DNA of 64,000 nucleotides from Candidatus Latescibacterota bacterium (GTDB taxonomy: Bacteria > Latescibacterota > UBA2968 > UBA8231). Where the stretch lies: contig JAJEIO010000023.1 of assembly GCA_022827835.1 (NCBI GenBank), positions 62,001 through 126,000 of the forward strand, given 5' to 3'. This document shows, piece after piece, positions 47,475 to 56,080 of this stretch. A model generated the notes under the pieces. The model was not told the DNA's origin. It made no database searches and saw only the letters and a list, made by a program, of their open reading frames with translations. Positions within the stretch are counted from its first letter, which is position 1. Every line of letters begins with the position of its first letter. The position numbers and the translations under genes were made by a program.

Positions 47475-48485
47475 CTACCCCACGCGATACTTCTCCACAG
47501 CTTCCATGTCTAGCTCAACGCCCAACCCGGGCCCGTCTGGCACGGTAACATGACCATCAACCGGCGTCAGCGCACCGCCGATTAGGTCGTTTTCGCGCGT
47601 GAAATGTAGGCTGTCGGAGGGAATAGTTGCATTGGGAATAGTCGCGTGGACGTGCGTACCATACGCACCCGACACGCCTAATCCCAACCCCACGACCTGT
47701 AACCAGACCGGCATCCCGGCCGCCGCGGCCATGCCGGCGCAGATCTGCGCGCGCTCGACGTTGCCGCCCAGATTGAAGCAATCGGCCGCCTCGGCGCGGA
47801 TCGCGCTCAGCACCATCTGCGGATCGCCTAAATGGGGCGCGAGCCGGATGCGGGTGTGGCGGCGAAAATCGCGGTACTGATGCCAGCCCGGCAAGTACTG
47901 GAAGGGATCCTCAAACGCCTCGATGTTATACGGCTCTAATGACTCGGCCAACCGCAGGCTGGTGCTCAAATCGCCGAAAGTGAAATTCGGATCGACGATA
48001 ATGCCGTAGTCCGGGCCAGCAGCTTTGGTCATCAGCTTGACGGTCTCGACGATGTTCCAAGGCCGCGCCTTGAGCTTGTGGGTCTTAAACCCTCGCTTGG
48101 CCCCTTCCTCAGCCATGGCGGCAAATTCGCGCGGCTCCAGCGGCGGCGACCACCAGCCCACTGGCACTCGGTCCCAATGCTTGGATCCCATCAGCTTCCA
48201 AGCCGGTACCCCGAGGGCCTGGCCGACGATGTCGTACAGGGCCATGATCATCGCTCCGCCCTTGTCGCCCAAGTTGACCTGCATGGGATCGACGCCGGTC
48301 CACTCGGCCTCCAAGCTGGCCAACGAGCCACCGCGCCCCCCTTCGCCCACTCCGCAAATGCCCTCGTCGGTATGCACTTTAATCAGGCTGATAGGCTGCT
48401 CCAAGTAATGTCCAGGACGACTCTTTTCAATTGAGGGGATGTGTGGCACCGCAGTGACAAACTCTTCGATCTGGGTGATTTTCAC
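47475..48485 (-). CDS. Enolase-superfamily (mandelate racemase/muconate lactonising) enzyme A
   Basis: 336 residues from GTG at 48485, with GGAGGT before it; the frame upstream belongs to the next gene's antisense. MR_MLE barrel with the catalytic KxK in THKLKARPW and metal ligands at VDPNF (Asp) and EAFEDPF (Glu). The third acidic ligand is unclear: the stretch reads LAPHLGDPQMV. Substrate unknown, probably an acid sugar. Lies two bases after the second enolase gene. Confidence 0.85.
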   Translation of the reverse strand: MKITQIEEFVTAVPHIPSIEKSRPGHYLEQPISLIKVHTDEGICGVGEGGRGGSLASLEAEWTGVDPMQVNLGDKGGAMIMALYDIVGQALGVPAWKLMGSKHWDRVPVGWWSPPLEPREFAAMAEEGAKRGFKTHKLKARPWNIVETVKLMTKAAGPDYGIIVDPNFTFGDLSTSLRLAESLEPYNIEAFEDPFQYLPGWHQYRDFRRHTRIRLAPHLGDPQMVLSAIRAEAADCFNLGGNVERAQICAGMAAAAGMPVWLQVVGLGLGVSGAYGTHVHATIPNATIPSDSLHFTRENDLIGGALTPVDGHVTVPDGPGLGVELDMEAVEKYRVG

Positions 48486-48487
48486 GA

Positions 48488-49690
48488 TTACACCTCCCTT
48501 AGCCAGTCCTCGGGAATGTCGATCCCAAAGCCAGGGCCTTTGGGTAGCCCGAGTAGTCCCTTTTGCGGCACGTTGGTCCCCGGCGGAACCTTGTAGTGTC
48601 GCTGCCCCCACTTCGAAGGGGTCCCGATATAGCACTCCGCCAACGGCACTCCGGGCAGGGAGCCGATGAAAAACTCGATCAGCGGGGTATTGGGCATCGC
48701 CGCTGTCCAGTGCTGGCCATACGGGTCGTTGCCCCCAGTGTGCAGACACATCTGGATGCCTTGCGCATCGGCGTAATGGGCCAGTTTCATCGCCTCGGTA
48801 AAACCCCCGATCCAGTAGATATCGGCCTGGATCAAATCGACGAGCCGCTCCTGAACGGCCCTCATGCCGGGATGGCGAGTGGACCAGTGCTCGCCGTCGG
48901 CCAGCGTCTGCCAAGGCACGCGCTGGCGCAGGGCGCGGTGCCCTTCCCAGTCGTGGGGCATCAGCATCTCCTCCATCCAGCGCATCCGATACGGTTTGAG
49001 CGCCTCGCAGATGCGCACGGCAAAGTCGAGATCAAAGGTCATCCAGCAATCGAGCATCAAGTCGGCGTCCGGGCCAATTAACTCGCGGCACTTGGCCATC
49101 AGTTCGACCGTGCCGTCGATTCCGGCTTGCCCATCAACGGGTCCGTGCGGACGGGCCAGCTTGAACTTTTTGAAGCCCAACTCCAAGTACCAATCGACGT
49201 CGTTGCCGGTGGCATAGACGTCCATCTGAGTGCGCTGCGGGCCTCCGGCTAGCCGATAGACGGGCTGGTCGAGGGTTTTGCCCCACAGGTCCCACAGCGC
49301 CAAATCGACCCCGGCGACTGCCCGCGCCGTAAGCCCTTCGTTGCCAAAGGAAAGCGTCCCTCGCCACATGCGATCGTTGCACCGGTCGATGGCACCCACC
49401 TCCTGCCCGACGACTAGGGGCGCTAGGCACTCGGCGATGATCGGCTGGGTAGCATGGCCTGAATCCGTGCGGCCCAAGCCAAAGGTGCCGTCCTCGGCGA
49501 TAGCCTTAACCCAGATCACCCCACCCGGCTTGGGCATGAGCCGTTCCTCGGGCGCGAATTTATCCATTGGCGTGGCCTGCTTAGGTGCCCAAAGCCACGT
49601 CTGCTCGCGCAGCGGTCGAGTCCCCTCCTCGCTCGGCGGTGGAGGCGACAGTTCAAAGGTTTGGATAGCAGCTATTTTCTTGGCGCACAT
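48488..49690 (-). CDS. Enolase-superfamily dehydratase, L-rhamnonate dehydratase-like
   Basis: 400 residues, length of RhmD. The N-terminal cap resembles RhmD (GGVIWVKAIAEDGTFGLG), with FKKFKLARPHGPVDG as the KxK-bearing strand. Metal ligands lie in LMLDCWM (Asp), RWMEEML (Glu) and TLADGEHW (Glu), with a His later in LHTGGNDP. The end PGTNVPQKGLLGLPKGPGFG and NTPLIEFFIGS resemble RhmD. It would dehydrate a sugar acid to a 2-keto-3-deoxy acid. Confidence 0.85.
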   Translation of the reverse strand: MCAKKIAAIQTFELSPPPPSEEGTRPLREQTWLWAPKQATPMDKFAPEERLMPKPGGVIWVKAIAEDGTFGLGRTDSGHATQPIIAECLAPLVVGQEVGAIDRCNDRMWRGTLSFGNEGLTARAVAGVDLALWDLWGKTLDQPVYRLAGGPQRTQMDVYATGNDVDWYLELGFKKFKLARPHGPVDGQAGIDGTVELMAKCRELIGPDADLMLDCWMTFDLDFAVRICEALKPYRMRWMEEMLMPHDWEGHRALRQRVPWQTLADGEHWSTRHPGMRAVQERLVDLIQADIYWIGGFTEAMKLAHYADAQGIQMCLHTGGNDPYGQHWTAAMPNTPLIEFFIGSLPGVPLAECYIGTPSKWGQRHYKVPPGTNVPQKGLLGLPKGPGFGIDIPEDWLREV

Positions 49691-49714
49691 TAGGTTGATC
49701 TAACCATTTAATTC

Positions 49715-50743
49715 TTACAGTTCGAGTTGGCAGCCTCGTTCAGCCGCACCGTACGCCGCCTCGACAAAGCGCATAGCCTGCCAAGCATCGTCGCCATTGG
49801 TGATAAAAGTACCTTGTCCACGGCTGGCGGCGACAAAGTCGGCGATAAAACCCAATCCGGCCGCTCCGCCGTACCCGGGGGCCTCGCCGACCGAGAGATC
49901 GAATTGGCGGTACTCGTCCTCGGTCCAGCCCTCGGCTTGGCTCTGGACGACGAGCCGGTCGCCGCGTCCGTCCCAGTCTTGCATCACCCAAGTTGCATCT
50001 CCTGCAGTCCCCCTGAAACACAAGTAGATATCGCCGTAGCGGCGCGGCAGGACATAGCCAGCGTGCAAGCTGCCCAGCGCGCCGTTGTCCATGCGGAACG
50101 AGGCAGCGAGTACGTCCTCGACGTCGATTCCGGTGTCGCTCAGGGTCGCCTTGTGCGCGCTGACACCTTGGTACTCTAAGCCGCTGATATAGCGGATCAA
50201 ATCGACCGTGTGGATCGCCAGCCAGTGCAGGATGCCCCCGCCCGCCTGTGCGCGATCAAAGAGCCAGTGGTCCGGCTTGCGCTGCTGGACGGTGCTGGTG
50301 ATCATCCGCCCCTCAATGGAGACGATGCGACCCAAAACACCAGCGGCGACGAGTTCGCGCGCTTTTCTGGCAATCGGATGACAGCGGTTCAAAAAGGCCG
50401 TCGCCCATAAGACCTGCTTTGCGGCGGCGATTTCGTTGAGACGAGCGATATCTGCAGCCGTGCGCGCGACCGGTTTCTCGGCAATAATCGGCACGCCAGC
50501 CTGCAAAAGCTGTGCGATGCGGTCTGGCGCTTGATCATTGCGCGTGCATACGATGGCTAATTCCAGCTTCTCGTCCGCCAGTAACTCATCTAAGCTACCA
50601 TACACCTGATCGACATCAGTGCATTCTTCGGCTGCACAAACGACTAACCGCCCCACCGCCTCGCAGTGCTGTAGCGAAGTCAGCCACCCACGGCTGTGAG
50701 GATTGTCCAGCCCAACCAAAGCAGCGCATACTTTATCCGTCAT
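49715..50743 (-). CDS. Gfo/Idh/MocA-family oxidoreductase B
   Basis: 342 residues from ATG at 50743. NAD(P)-binding N-terminus is short (VCAALVGLDNPHSRGWL, no GxGxxG), followed by the family's IIAEKPVART. The C-terminal beta-sheet domain carries the catalytic His candidates in ILHWLAIHTVDLIRY. It overlaps the preceding oxidoreductase by 11 bp. Likely oxidises a sugar or sugar-lactone step for the enolase enzymes. The longer frame is the other gene's antisense. Confidence 0.88.
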   Translation of the reverse strand: MTDKVCAALVGLDNPHSRGWLTSLQHCEAVGRLVVCAAEECTDVDQVYGSLDELLADEKLELAIVCTRNDQAPDRIAQLLQAGVPIIAEKPVARTAADIARLNEIAAAKQVLWATAFLNRCHPIARKARELVAAGVLGRIVSIEGRMITSTVQQRKPDHWLFDRAQAGGGILHWLAIHTVDLIRYISGLEYQGVSAHKATLSDTGIDVEDVLAASFRMDNGALGSLHAGYVLPRRYGDIYLCFRGTAGDATWVMQDWDGRGDRLVVQSQAEGWTEDEYRQFDLSVGEAPGYGGAAGLGFIADFVAASRGQGTFITNGDDAWQAMRFVEAAYGAAERGCQLEL

Positions 50744-51719
50744 GGTAATCCACCATCTTTCCTTCCCGCGCCGAGCGGTAAATGTTTTCCAACAGTGCCA
50801 CCGTGCGGCGGCCCTCGCGGCCATCCACCCGCAGAGCGGTCCCATTTTCTAAGGCCGATACCACGTCCTCGACGACGTTGGCCAGCGGATTGTCCATGGC
50901 CAGTAGCTTCTCTTCCAGCCCATCGCCAAAGACGCGCATCTCGCCCGACAGCACGGCGTCCAGCAACACCCCCCCTTCGCTGCCGTGGACCTCGGCGCTA
51001 AAGTAGGGACTTGCTGGGAAGGTCGTCGTGCCCAAGATCCCTCCCTTGGCCCCGCTTTCGAAATTCAAAATGGCCTGACCAATATCCTCGGTCTCAATAT
51101 CGTGGTTCACAATCGCCGTTTCGCCATAGACCGTCTTGGGCACGCCCATGAACCACAGCAGGAGATCGATCAGATGCGACCCTTGGTTGGCCAGCGACCC
51201 GCCCCCGTCCATCGCCCAAGTGCCGCGCCAGCCGCCGCCGTGTTCAAAGTACTCCTGCGAGCGAAACCACTTAAAGCGCACTTCGCCGAGTATGGGCTTG
51301 CCTAATAGGCCCTGCTTGAGGGCTTCGGCGACGCGGTAATTATTGTCAACGTAGCGGCTTTGGTAATCAACGCCGAGCAAGAGGCCGCCCGCATCGGCTG
51401 CGGCGATCAGCTTGTCGCAGGCTCTCGTGCTGACGTCCATCGGCTTAGTGGTGATTACGTGCTTGCCAGCTCTGAGAGCCTCGACGCCGATGGATGCGTG
51501 CAGCCCGCTCGGGGTCATCACCAGCACGACATCCACATCGCTCTGCCCCAAGGCGTCTTCAAGGGCTGTACACCACGAGCAGCCCATTTCCTCGCCTACT
51601 TGGCGGGCCAAGTCCTCGTTGAGATCGACGACCACACGCAGTTCCGCCCCTTCGGTCTCGGCCACTTGACGGGCGCGATTGCGCCCCATGCCCAGTCCTA
51701 CAACAGCAAATCCGATCAT
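50733..51719 (-). CDS. Gfo/Idh/MocA-family oxidoreductase A
   Basis: 328 residues. Rossmann motif VVGLGMGRNRA at the N-terminus, the family EKP motif as VITTKPMD (Thr in place of Glu), and GSHLIDLLLWFMG with the catalytic His candidate. AAGGAGCTAGTAAA precedes ATG. First gene of the minus-strand operon ending at 47475; the two oxidoreductases and two enolase-superfamily enzymes are all within 12 bp or overlapping, except for a 24-bp gap. Confidence 0.9.
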   Translation of the reverse strand: MIGFAVVGLGMGRNRARQVAETEGAELRVVVDLNEDLARQVGEEMGCSWCTALEDALGQSDVDVVLVMTPSGLHASIGVEALRAGKHVITTKPMDVSTRACDKLIAAADAGGLLLGVDYQSRYVDNNYRVAEALKQGLLGKPILGEVRFKWFRSQEYFEHGGGWRGTWAMDGGGSLANQGSHLIDLLLWFMGVPKTVYGETAIVNHDIETEDIGQAILNFESGAKGGILGTTTFPASPYFSAEVHGSEGGVLLDAVLSGEMRVFGDGLEEKLLAMDNPLANVVEDVVSALENGTALRVDGREGRRTVALLENIYRSAREGKMVDYHDG

Positions 51720-51834
51720 TTTACTAGCTCCTTAGCAGATTTTTGAGATACCGCATTATCACAAGGACCATAGAGTACCACCTCCAGCCTCATTCATAGC
51801 TTTTCAGAGGACGACCATGATACTCCACCATAGA

Positions 51835-51852
51835 TGGACCACCTGGACCACC
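51835..51852. repeat. Tandem 9-bp repeat in the oxidoreductase-operon leader
   Basis: TGGACCACC twice, in the 226-bp gap 51720-51945. That gap has imperfect copies of ACCATAGA..ACCACC as well; I see no gene or strong promoter in it. Confidence 0.5.
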
Positions 51853-51945
51853 CATCTCATATCGCAAGCTGATATGACGCCTGCTATACTTCCACTCATA
51901 CTCTCGGACATGATCGCCTACCTGCAGACTTCGCCGCTGTGTGGT

Positions 51946-52836
51946 TTAGGGTGTATCACCGGCCCATAGCCATTTACTGCATTTTATGAGCCTGTCCAGC
52001 GTGAAGTCGCCTGCGGCAAACTTCTTGGCGTCCACTTCAAGGGCAAGACGCTTATCCTCCTTCATCTGCTTCTTGAAGTCGTCATTTTTCGGGTTGCCAT
52101 AGAAAATTTCAAAGATAAGCTCTCTTGGGTCCTGCGGCGTTCTGGCGGTTAGACGTTTTGCCCCGTCTTTGCCAACCCTTTTCTTTAAGTCAGCAATAGC
52201 CCTTTTATCGTAAAAGGCAGGATGGACATAAGGCGGAGGCGCCCAATGGTCCCTCCATTCTTCATCTGTCAAGAACAATGGAGGACGAGTCTTTCCCATT
52301 GCTTTGAGGGCGTTCACTATCTTATCTCCCCGTTCATTTGCCTCCTCTGTCTCCTCCTTGAGGGCCATCCACTGGGAGGTCAGTTTCTTGCTCTTGCCCC
52401 ACGGTTTCAGATACCAGTTCCTAGCCCATGCCTGTTCGTCGCCGTGCCTATACATAGGCATACCCTCAAGACGTACATCATACAGCCTACCGAGGCCATC
52501 ATCCTTATATTCGCTCTTGGCACTCCTCACCAAAAAGCCGCCTTCAGGGATGATTAGGCCAGGGTGCGGAGGCAGCCCCTTGATCCTCTCACGTAGCAAT
52601 ACAGACTCGACCCACGCTTGGATGATCTTATGGGTGTCGCAAGACTTGCTTGGGGGATGAGAAAAGTACCGGCTCGGTAGCTTCCTTCCATTCTTCCCCG
52701 TCCCGCCATTGCCGCCTTTAAGGGTAAGCTCCGCGCCACAGCCAAGGCATGTATAGCTAGAGCGGCCTTTAGCAAGCCTCGGGTCATCTGGACGGACAAT
52801 CTCTCCTTTCCATTTGGCAGGAATTTGTTCAGTCAT
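51946..52836 (-). CDS. Zinc-ribbon protein, CoiA-like N-terminus
   Basis: 296 residues. The first ~75 residues read like the zinc-binding start of competence protein CoiA: YTCLGCGAELTLK, RYFSHPPSKSCDTHKII (Cys pair, then FSH and Cys/His). The rest is charged and Lys-rich (KKRVGKDGAKRLTARTP, RELIFEIFYGNP) and shows no clear CoiA nuclease motif. Base use is plainer and more AT-rich than neighbours, and it sits beside a toxin-antitoxin pair, suggesting acquired DNA. Function unknown. Confidence 0.5.
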   Translation of the reverse strand: MTEQIPAKWKGEIVRPDDPRLAKGRSSYTCLGCGAELTLKGGNGGTGKNGRKLPSRYFSHPPSKSCDTHKIIQAWVESVLLRERIKGLPPHPGLIIPEGGFLVRSAKSEYKDDGLGRLYDVRLEGMPMYRHGDEQAWARNWYLKPWGKSKKLTSQWMALKEETEEANERGDKIVNALKAMGKTRPPLFLTDEEWRDHWAPPPYVHPAFYDKRAIADLKKRVGKDGAKRLTARTPQDPRELIFEIFYGNPKNDDFKKQMKEDKRLALEVDAKKFAAGDFTLDRLIKCSKWLWAGDTP

Positions 52837-52870
52837 CTTAGCCCTTTACCTGGCACTATTCGGTCGCGGC

Positions 52871-53266
52871 TTAGACCCAGTTTTCACACTTCAATCCCCG
52901 AATCCGGCTGAACTCTCTCATATTATTGCTCACTAGGATGCACTGCTGACTCAGGGCATGTGCAGCGATTAGCAGGTCCATATTGCCGATGGGCTTGCCC
53001 TTTTTTTCTAAGCTAGTGCGGATTTTACCGTATTGCCGAGCCGCTTCCACATTCCAAGGCTGCACCTCCAGGTGGGAGACGAAATCAACTAAAATGCGCT
53101 GATTCATTTTTTTTGACGAAGACCGCTCGACTCCGTATTGCAGTTCCGCATACGTGATCGTGGAAATACAGAGATCATTGGGAGGAATTGCGTTGAATTT
53201 CTCCAGTAAGTTAGCCGGTCGTTTTTTGATGATATAGATGCATATGTCGGTATCCAGCATGTACAT
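52871..53266 (-). CDS. vapC: VapC-type PIN-domain toxin
   Basis: 131 residues. PIN RNase: Asp in MLDTDICIYII, Glu in YAELQYGVE, Asp in NMDLLIAAHAL, and the NN pair in VSNNMREFSRI. These match the four acidic ligands of VapC, which cuts tRNA-fMet or other RNA. ATG lies directly after the vapB stop with no gap. Confidence 0.9.
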   Translation of the reverse strand: MYMLDTDICIYIIKKRPANLLEKFNAIPPNDLCISTITYAELQYGVERSSSKKMNQRILVDFVSHLEVQPWNVEAARQYGKIRTSLEKKGKPIGNMDLLIAAHALSQQCILVSNNMREFSRIRGLKCENWV

Positions 53267-53503
53267 CTAAAACAGATCCTCGCGGCTTTGGGGCGGGAGG
53301 TCTTCACGAGTCGCCATAAAATCTTCGGAAGGAAGCGGAGTCTCCTTAAAGAAGGCATCCCAAGACGGCGGACGGGGTGAGAGGATGATATTCTGGCCTT
53401 CTTTGCTAATCAATACTTCCGACCCTGCAAAACGAAATTCTTTAGGCAGCCGCACGGCTTGACTGCGACCGTTCATAAAGAGCTTAGCAATTTTAGGTTG
53501 CAC
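53267..53503 (-). CDS. vapB: VapB-type antitoxin
   Basis: 78 residues from GTG at 53503, with AAGGAGG eight bases ahead; a longer frame starts in the promoter region. The N-terminus is an AbrB-type swapped hairpin (KLFMNGRSQAVRLPKEFRF), and the acidic end (PLPSEDFMATREDLPP) should wrap the toxin. It should repress its own promoter; an AT-rich inverted repeat TATAT/ATATA (53526-53542) lies just upstream. Confidence 0.9.
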   Translation of the reverse strand: MQPKIAKLFMNGRSQAVRLPKEFRFAGSEVLISKEGQNIILSPRPPSWDAFFKETPLPSEDFMATREDLPPQSREDLF

Positions 53504-53590
53504 GATAAAATCCTCCTTATTGGCATATATCAAAGGTATATACTATGAACTGGGAAATCAACCTGAGCAGTTGTGCAAACTTGTCGTCCG

Positions 53591-55195
53591 TCAATCTTCC
53601 ACCACGTGCAACCGCTGGTTGGCGGCCAAGTCTTCGAGCACTTGCACCCCCCCGGCCGGCCAGTGAATTTCTAGCCGCTCAATGCGCTCGGCCTTTCCCA
53701 AGCCGAACACGGGGTCGCGCTGACTGGTCGAGAGGAAACCCGATCCTGCCTTTACTTCCCTGAGCTGCCGACGTCCACCGGCCCATAGATACAGGCGGGC
53801 ACCGATGCCGTCGCGGTTGCTCTGCCGACCCTCCAGCGAGACCGCGAGATAGTTTCCTCGGGCACCGTCGTTGCGCAGCAGGGCAAATCGGCGGCCATTG
53901 TTGACGAGAGCAATGTCCAAGTCGCCATCTTGGTCAATGTCCCCAAAGGAGGAGCCGCGCACCACGTAAGGGGCTGCGAAAGCCGGACCACTCTCAGCGG
54001 TCACTTCGCGGAAGACGCCCGCGCCCCCATTGCGAAAGACCTGTGCCTGTTGCGCGTAGGTCACCAATTCGTCGTACTGTTCGATGTTGTCGTGGACGTG
54101 GCCGTTGCCCACAAACAGGTCGAGGTACCCATCGTTGTCCAAGTCGAAAAACCCCGTGCCAAAACCAAGGTAGTTCAGGCTGAGGTCGCCGAGACCGGCT
54201 TTAAAGCTGATTTCGGAGTAAAACGAGCCGTCGTTGCGATACAGCCCGTTGTTTTCCAACTGGTAGTTGGTGACGAAGAGGTCCAAGTCGCCGTCTTGGT
54301 CAATGTCGCCGGCATCGACGCCCATGCCCGCTTGGCTCGCCCCGTCTGCGCTCAGCGCGGTCCCAGCTAGCAAGCCGGTCTCGGCAAAGGTGCCGTCGCC
54401 TTGGTTGACGTAGTGGAAATTGGGCGTCAAGTCGTTGGCCACGTACAGGTCGGGGTCGCCGTCCCCATCGAAGTCACCAGCCACCACACCCAACCCATTG
54501 CCCTTGTACTCGATACCCGCTTGGCGACTGACCTCGGAGAAAGTACCGTCGCCCTCGTTGCGGTAAAGGATGTCGGGAGTAGAAGCAAAGACTCGTGGAT
54601 CGCAGTAGAAGCGCAACCCCATGTCCTCGCGTCCACACCAAGGCTGCTCCCCTAAGACAAAACGGACGTATTGCGCGGCAAAGAGGTCGAGGTCGCCGTC
54701 GAGGTCGTAATCAAACGCAACGGCACTGGTGGTCCATCCCGTGTGGCCGAGACCGGCCACGGCTGTCGCATCGACATAGCCACCCTCTTCGCGTCGGTAG
54801 AACTGATCCGACCCCCACGCCGTCAGATAGAGATCCGGGTCGCCGTCCCCATCGAAGTCGGCCGCGGTCACCCCCATGCCATAGGAGGTGCCGAATGCAC
54901 CGGCTGCGCCATCTACCCGTGCAAAGGCGCGCCCGTCATTGCGAAAAAGCTGGTTAAAGGCGGTGCCCCGCCCCCGCTCCATGTCCCCGCTGTTGACCAA
55001 GTACAAGTCCCAATCTCCATCACCGTCGTAGTCGAGAAAGGCACTGCCAGCACCATTGGTCTCGGGCAGTCGCTTTTGCGGCGAAGCCCCGTTGTGGTGG
55101 ACGAAGTCAATGCCTAACTCGCGGGCTACCTCGACGAAGTGGCTCTGCCCATAGCTAGCTGCCGACAGCAGGAGCACGAGCAGCAGGGCACCCAC
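53591..55195 (-). CDS. CRTAC1-family FG-GAP/ASPIC-UnbV secreted protein
   Basis: 534 residues from GTG at 55195, two bases after the isomerase stop. Signal peptide, then about seven FG-GAP repeats with DxDxDGDxDL calcium loops: FDGDGDPDLYL, YDLDGDLDLFA, IDQDGDLDLFV, LDNDGYLDLFVGN. The C-terminus is an ASPIC/UnbV domain (GNYLAVSLEGRQSNRDGIGA, AERIERLEIHWPAGG). A periplasmic or surface calcium-binding beta propeller; such genes are numerous in planctomycete- and Latescibacteria-type genomes. Confidence 0.9.
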   Translation of the reverse strand: MGALLLVLLLSAASYGQSHFVEVARELGIDFVHHNGASPQKRLPETNGAGSAFLDYDGDGDWDLYLVNSGDMERGRGTAFNQLFRNDGRAFARVDGAAGAFGTSYGMGVTAADFDGDGDPDLYLTAWGSDQFYRREEGGYVDATAVAGLGHTGWTTSAVAFDYDLDGDLDLFAAQYVRFVLGEQPWCGREDMGLRFYCDPRVFASTPDILYRNEGDGTFSEVSRQAGIEYKGNGLGVVAGDFDGDGDPDLYVANDLTPNFHYVNQGDGTFAETGLLAGTALSADGASQAGMGVDAGDIDQDGDLDLFVTNYQLENNGLYRNDGSFYSEISFKAGLGDLSLNYLGFGTGFFDLDNDGYLDLFVGNGHVHDNIEQYDELVTYAQQAQVFRNGGAGVFREVTAESGPAFAAPYVVRGSSFGDIDQDGDLDIALVNNGRRFALLRNDGARGNYLAVSLEGRQSNRDGIGARLYLWAGGRRQLREVKAGSGFLSTSQRDPVFGLGKAERIERLEIHWPAGGVQVLEDLAANQRLHVVED

Positions 55196-55197
55196 TG

Positions 55198-56058
55198 CTA
55201 TCCCCTGAACAGCGGCTCAATATGGTCTTTGGCGCGCAGCAAACCTTCCTGTTGCAACTCGGGCGTCTGCCAGAAGTAGTGATCTTCGAGTTCCACCGAG
55301 AGCACGCCGTCGTAACCCGCGTCTTCGAGCCGGCGTATTACAAAGTTCCAATCCACCTCGCCCTCGCCAGGGATGGTATAGCGCCACCAGCCCTCGCCGC
55401 ACACGTAAGTCGAACTGTATGCCTCACCCAAGTTGCCGGACTCGTAGAGCTTTTCCGGCATGATTTCGGTATCCTTGAGATGGACATGCCGCACGCGGTC
55501 GCCAAACTCGTGCAAGAGCCGCTGATAGTCTATCTGCAGGCGCACGAAGTGGGAGGGATCGTAGCAGATGCCTAACCGTGGCGACGGGCACGCCGCAAAA
55601 ATCAAGCGCAGGCTCTCGGGCGAGCAGCCCAGATTGGGGTAGTGGGGCCGTCCACCCGGCCAAGGTTCTATGGCGATATTGACGCCCACCTTCTCGGCGT
55701 GGGCCACGACCCTAGGATAAACCTTCGCAAAGATCTCAAAGGTCTCGGCTTTGGACATGCTGGGGTCGTCTGGGCCGAGCACAGTAAAGAGTGTGTGGCC
55801 GCCGTGCCGGGCTATCGCGCTCAAGCTCTTCTTGATCTCGCTCAAGCCCTTGCGGCGCTTGGCCGCGTCGCGGGTGAGGACCTGGCCGCCGCCGTCCGAA
55901 GAGCCGATAGCCAAGTCTAGTCGCTCGCAGGTGCGGGCAATCTGCCGGGTCAAAGGCGGGGTATCGACCGCACCAAAACCGTTCTCGGCCAACCACGCGG
56001 CATAGGCGTCAAAGCCGATCTGACGGGAAAATGGGGGCATGCGGGTGCCGATTTTCAT
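55198..56058 (-). CDS. Sugar phosphate isomerase/epimerase, TIM barrel
   Basis: 286 residues. AP2Ec-type barrel with metal ligands at NIAIEPWPG (Glu), LGICYDPSHF (Asp/His), VRHVHLKDTE (His) and GVLSVELEDH (Glu). AAGGGAACACACC lies before ATG. Between the MFS transporter and CRTAC1 genes on the same strand; perhaps part of uptake and conversion of a sugar. Confidence 0.88.
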   Translation of the reverse strand: MKIGTRMPPFSRQIGFDAYAAWLAENGFGAVDTPPLTRQIARTCERLDLAIGSSDGGGQVLTRDAAKRRKGLSEIKKSLSAIARHGGHTLFTVLGPDDPSMSKAETFEIFAKVYPRVVAHAEKVGVNIAIEPWPGGRPHYPNLGCSPESLRLIFAACPSPRLGICYDPSHFVRLQIDYQRLLHEFGDRVRHVHLKDTEIMPEKLYESGNLGEAYSSTYVCGEGWWRYTIPGEGEVDWNFVIRRLEDAGYDGVLSVELEDHYFWQTPELQQEGLLRAKDHIEPLFRG

Positions 56059-56080
56059 GGTGTGTTCCCTTCTATGTGGA

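Noticed and set aside
48486..48914. N-terminal extension of enolase A
   Set aside because: Sequence there is the shadow of the neighbouring enolase gene; GTG at 48485 has GGAGGT.
51720..51945. CRISPR or satellite array
   Set aside because: Only a two-copy 9-bp repeat; no regular spacing.
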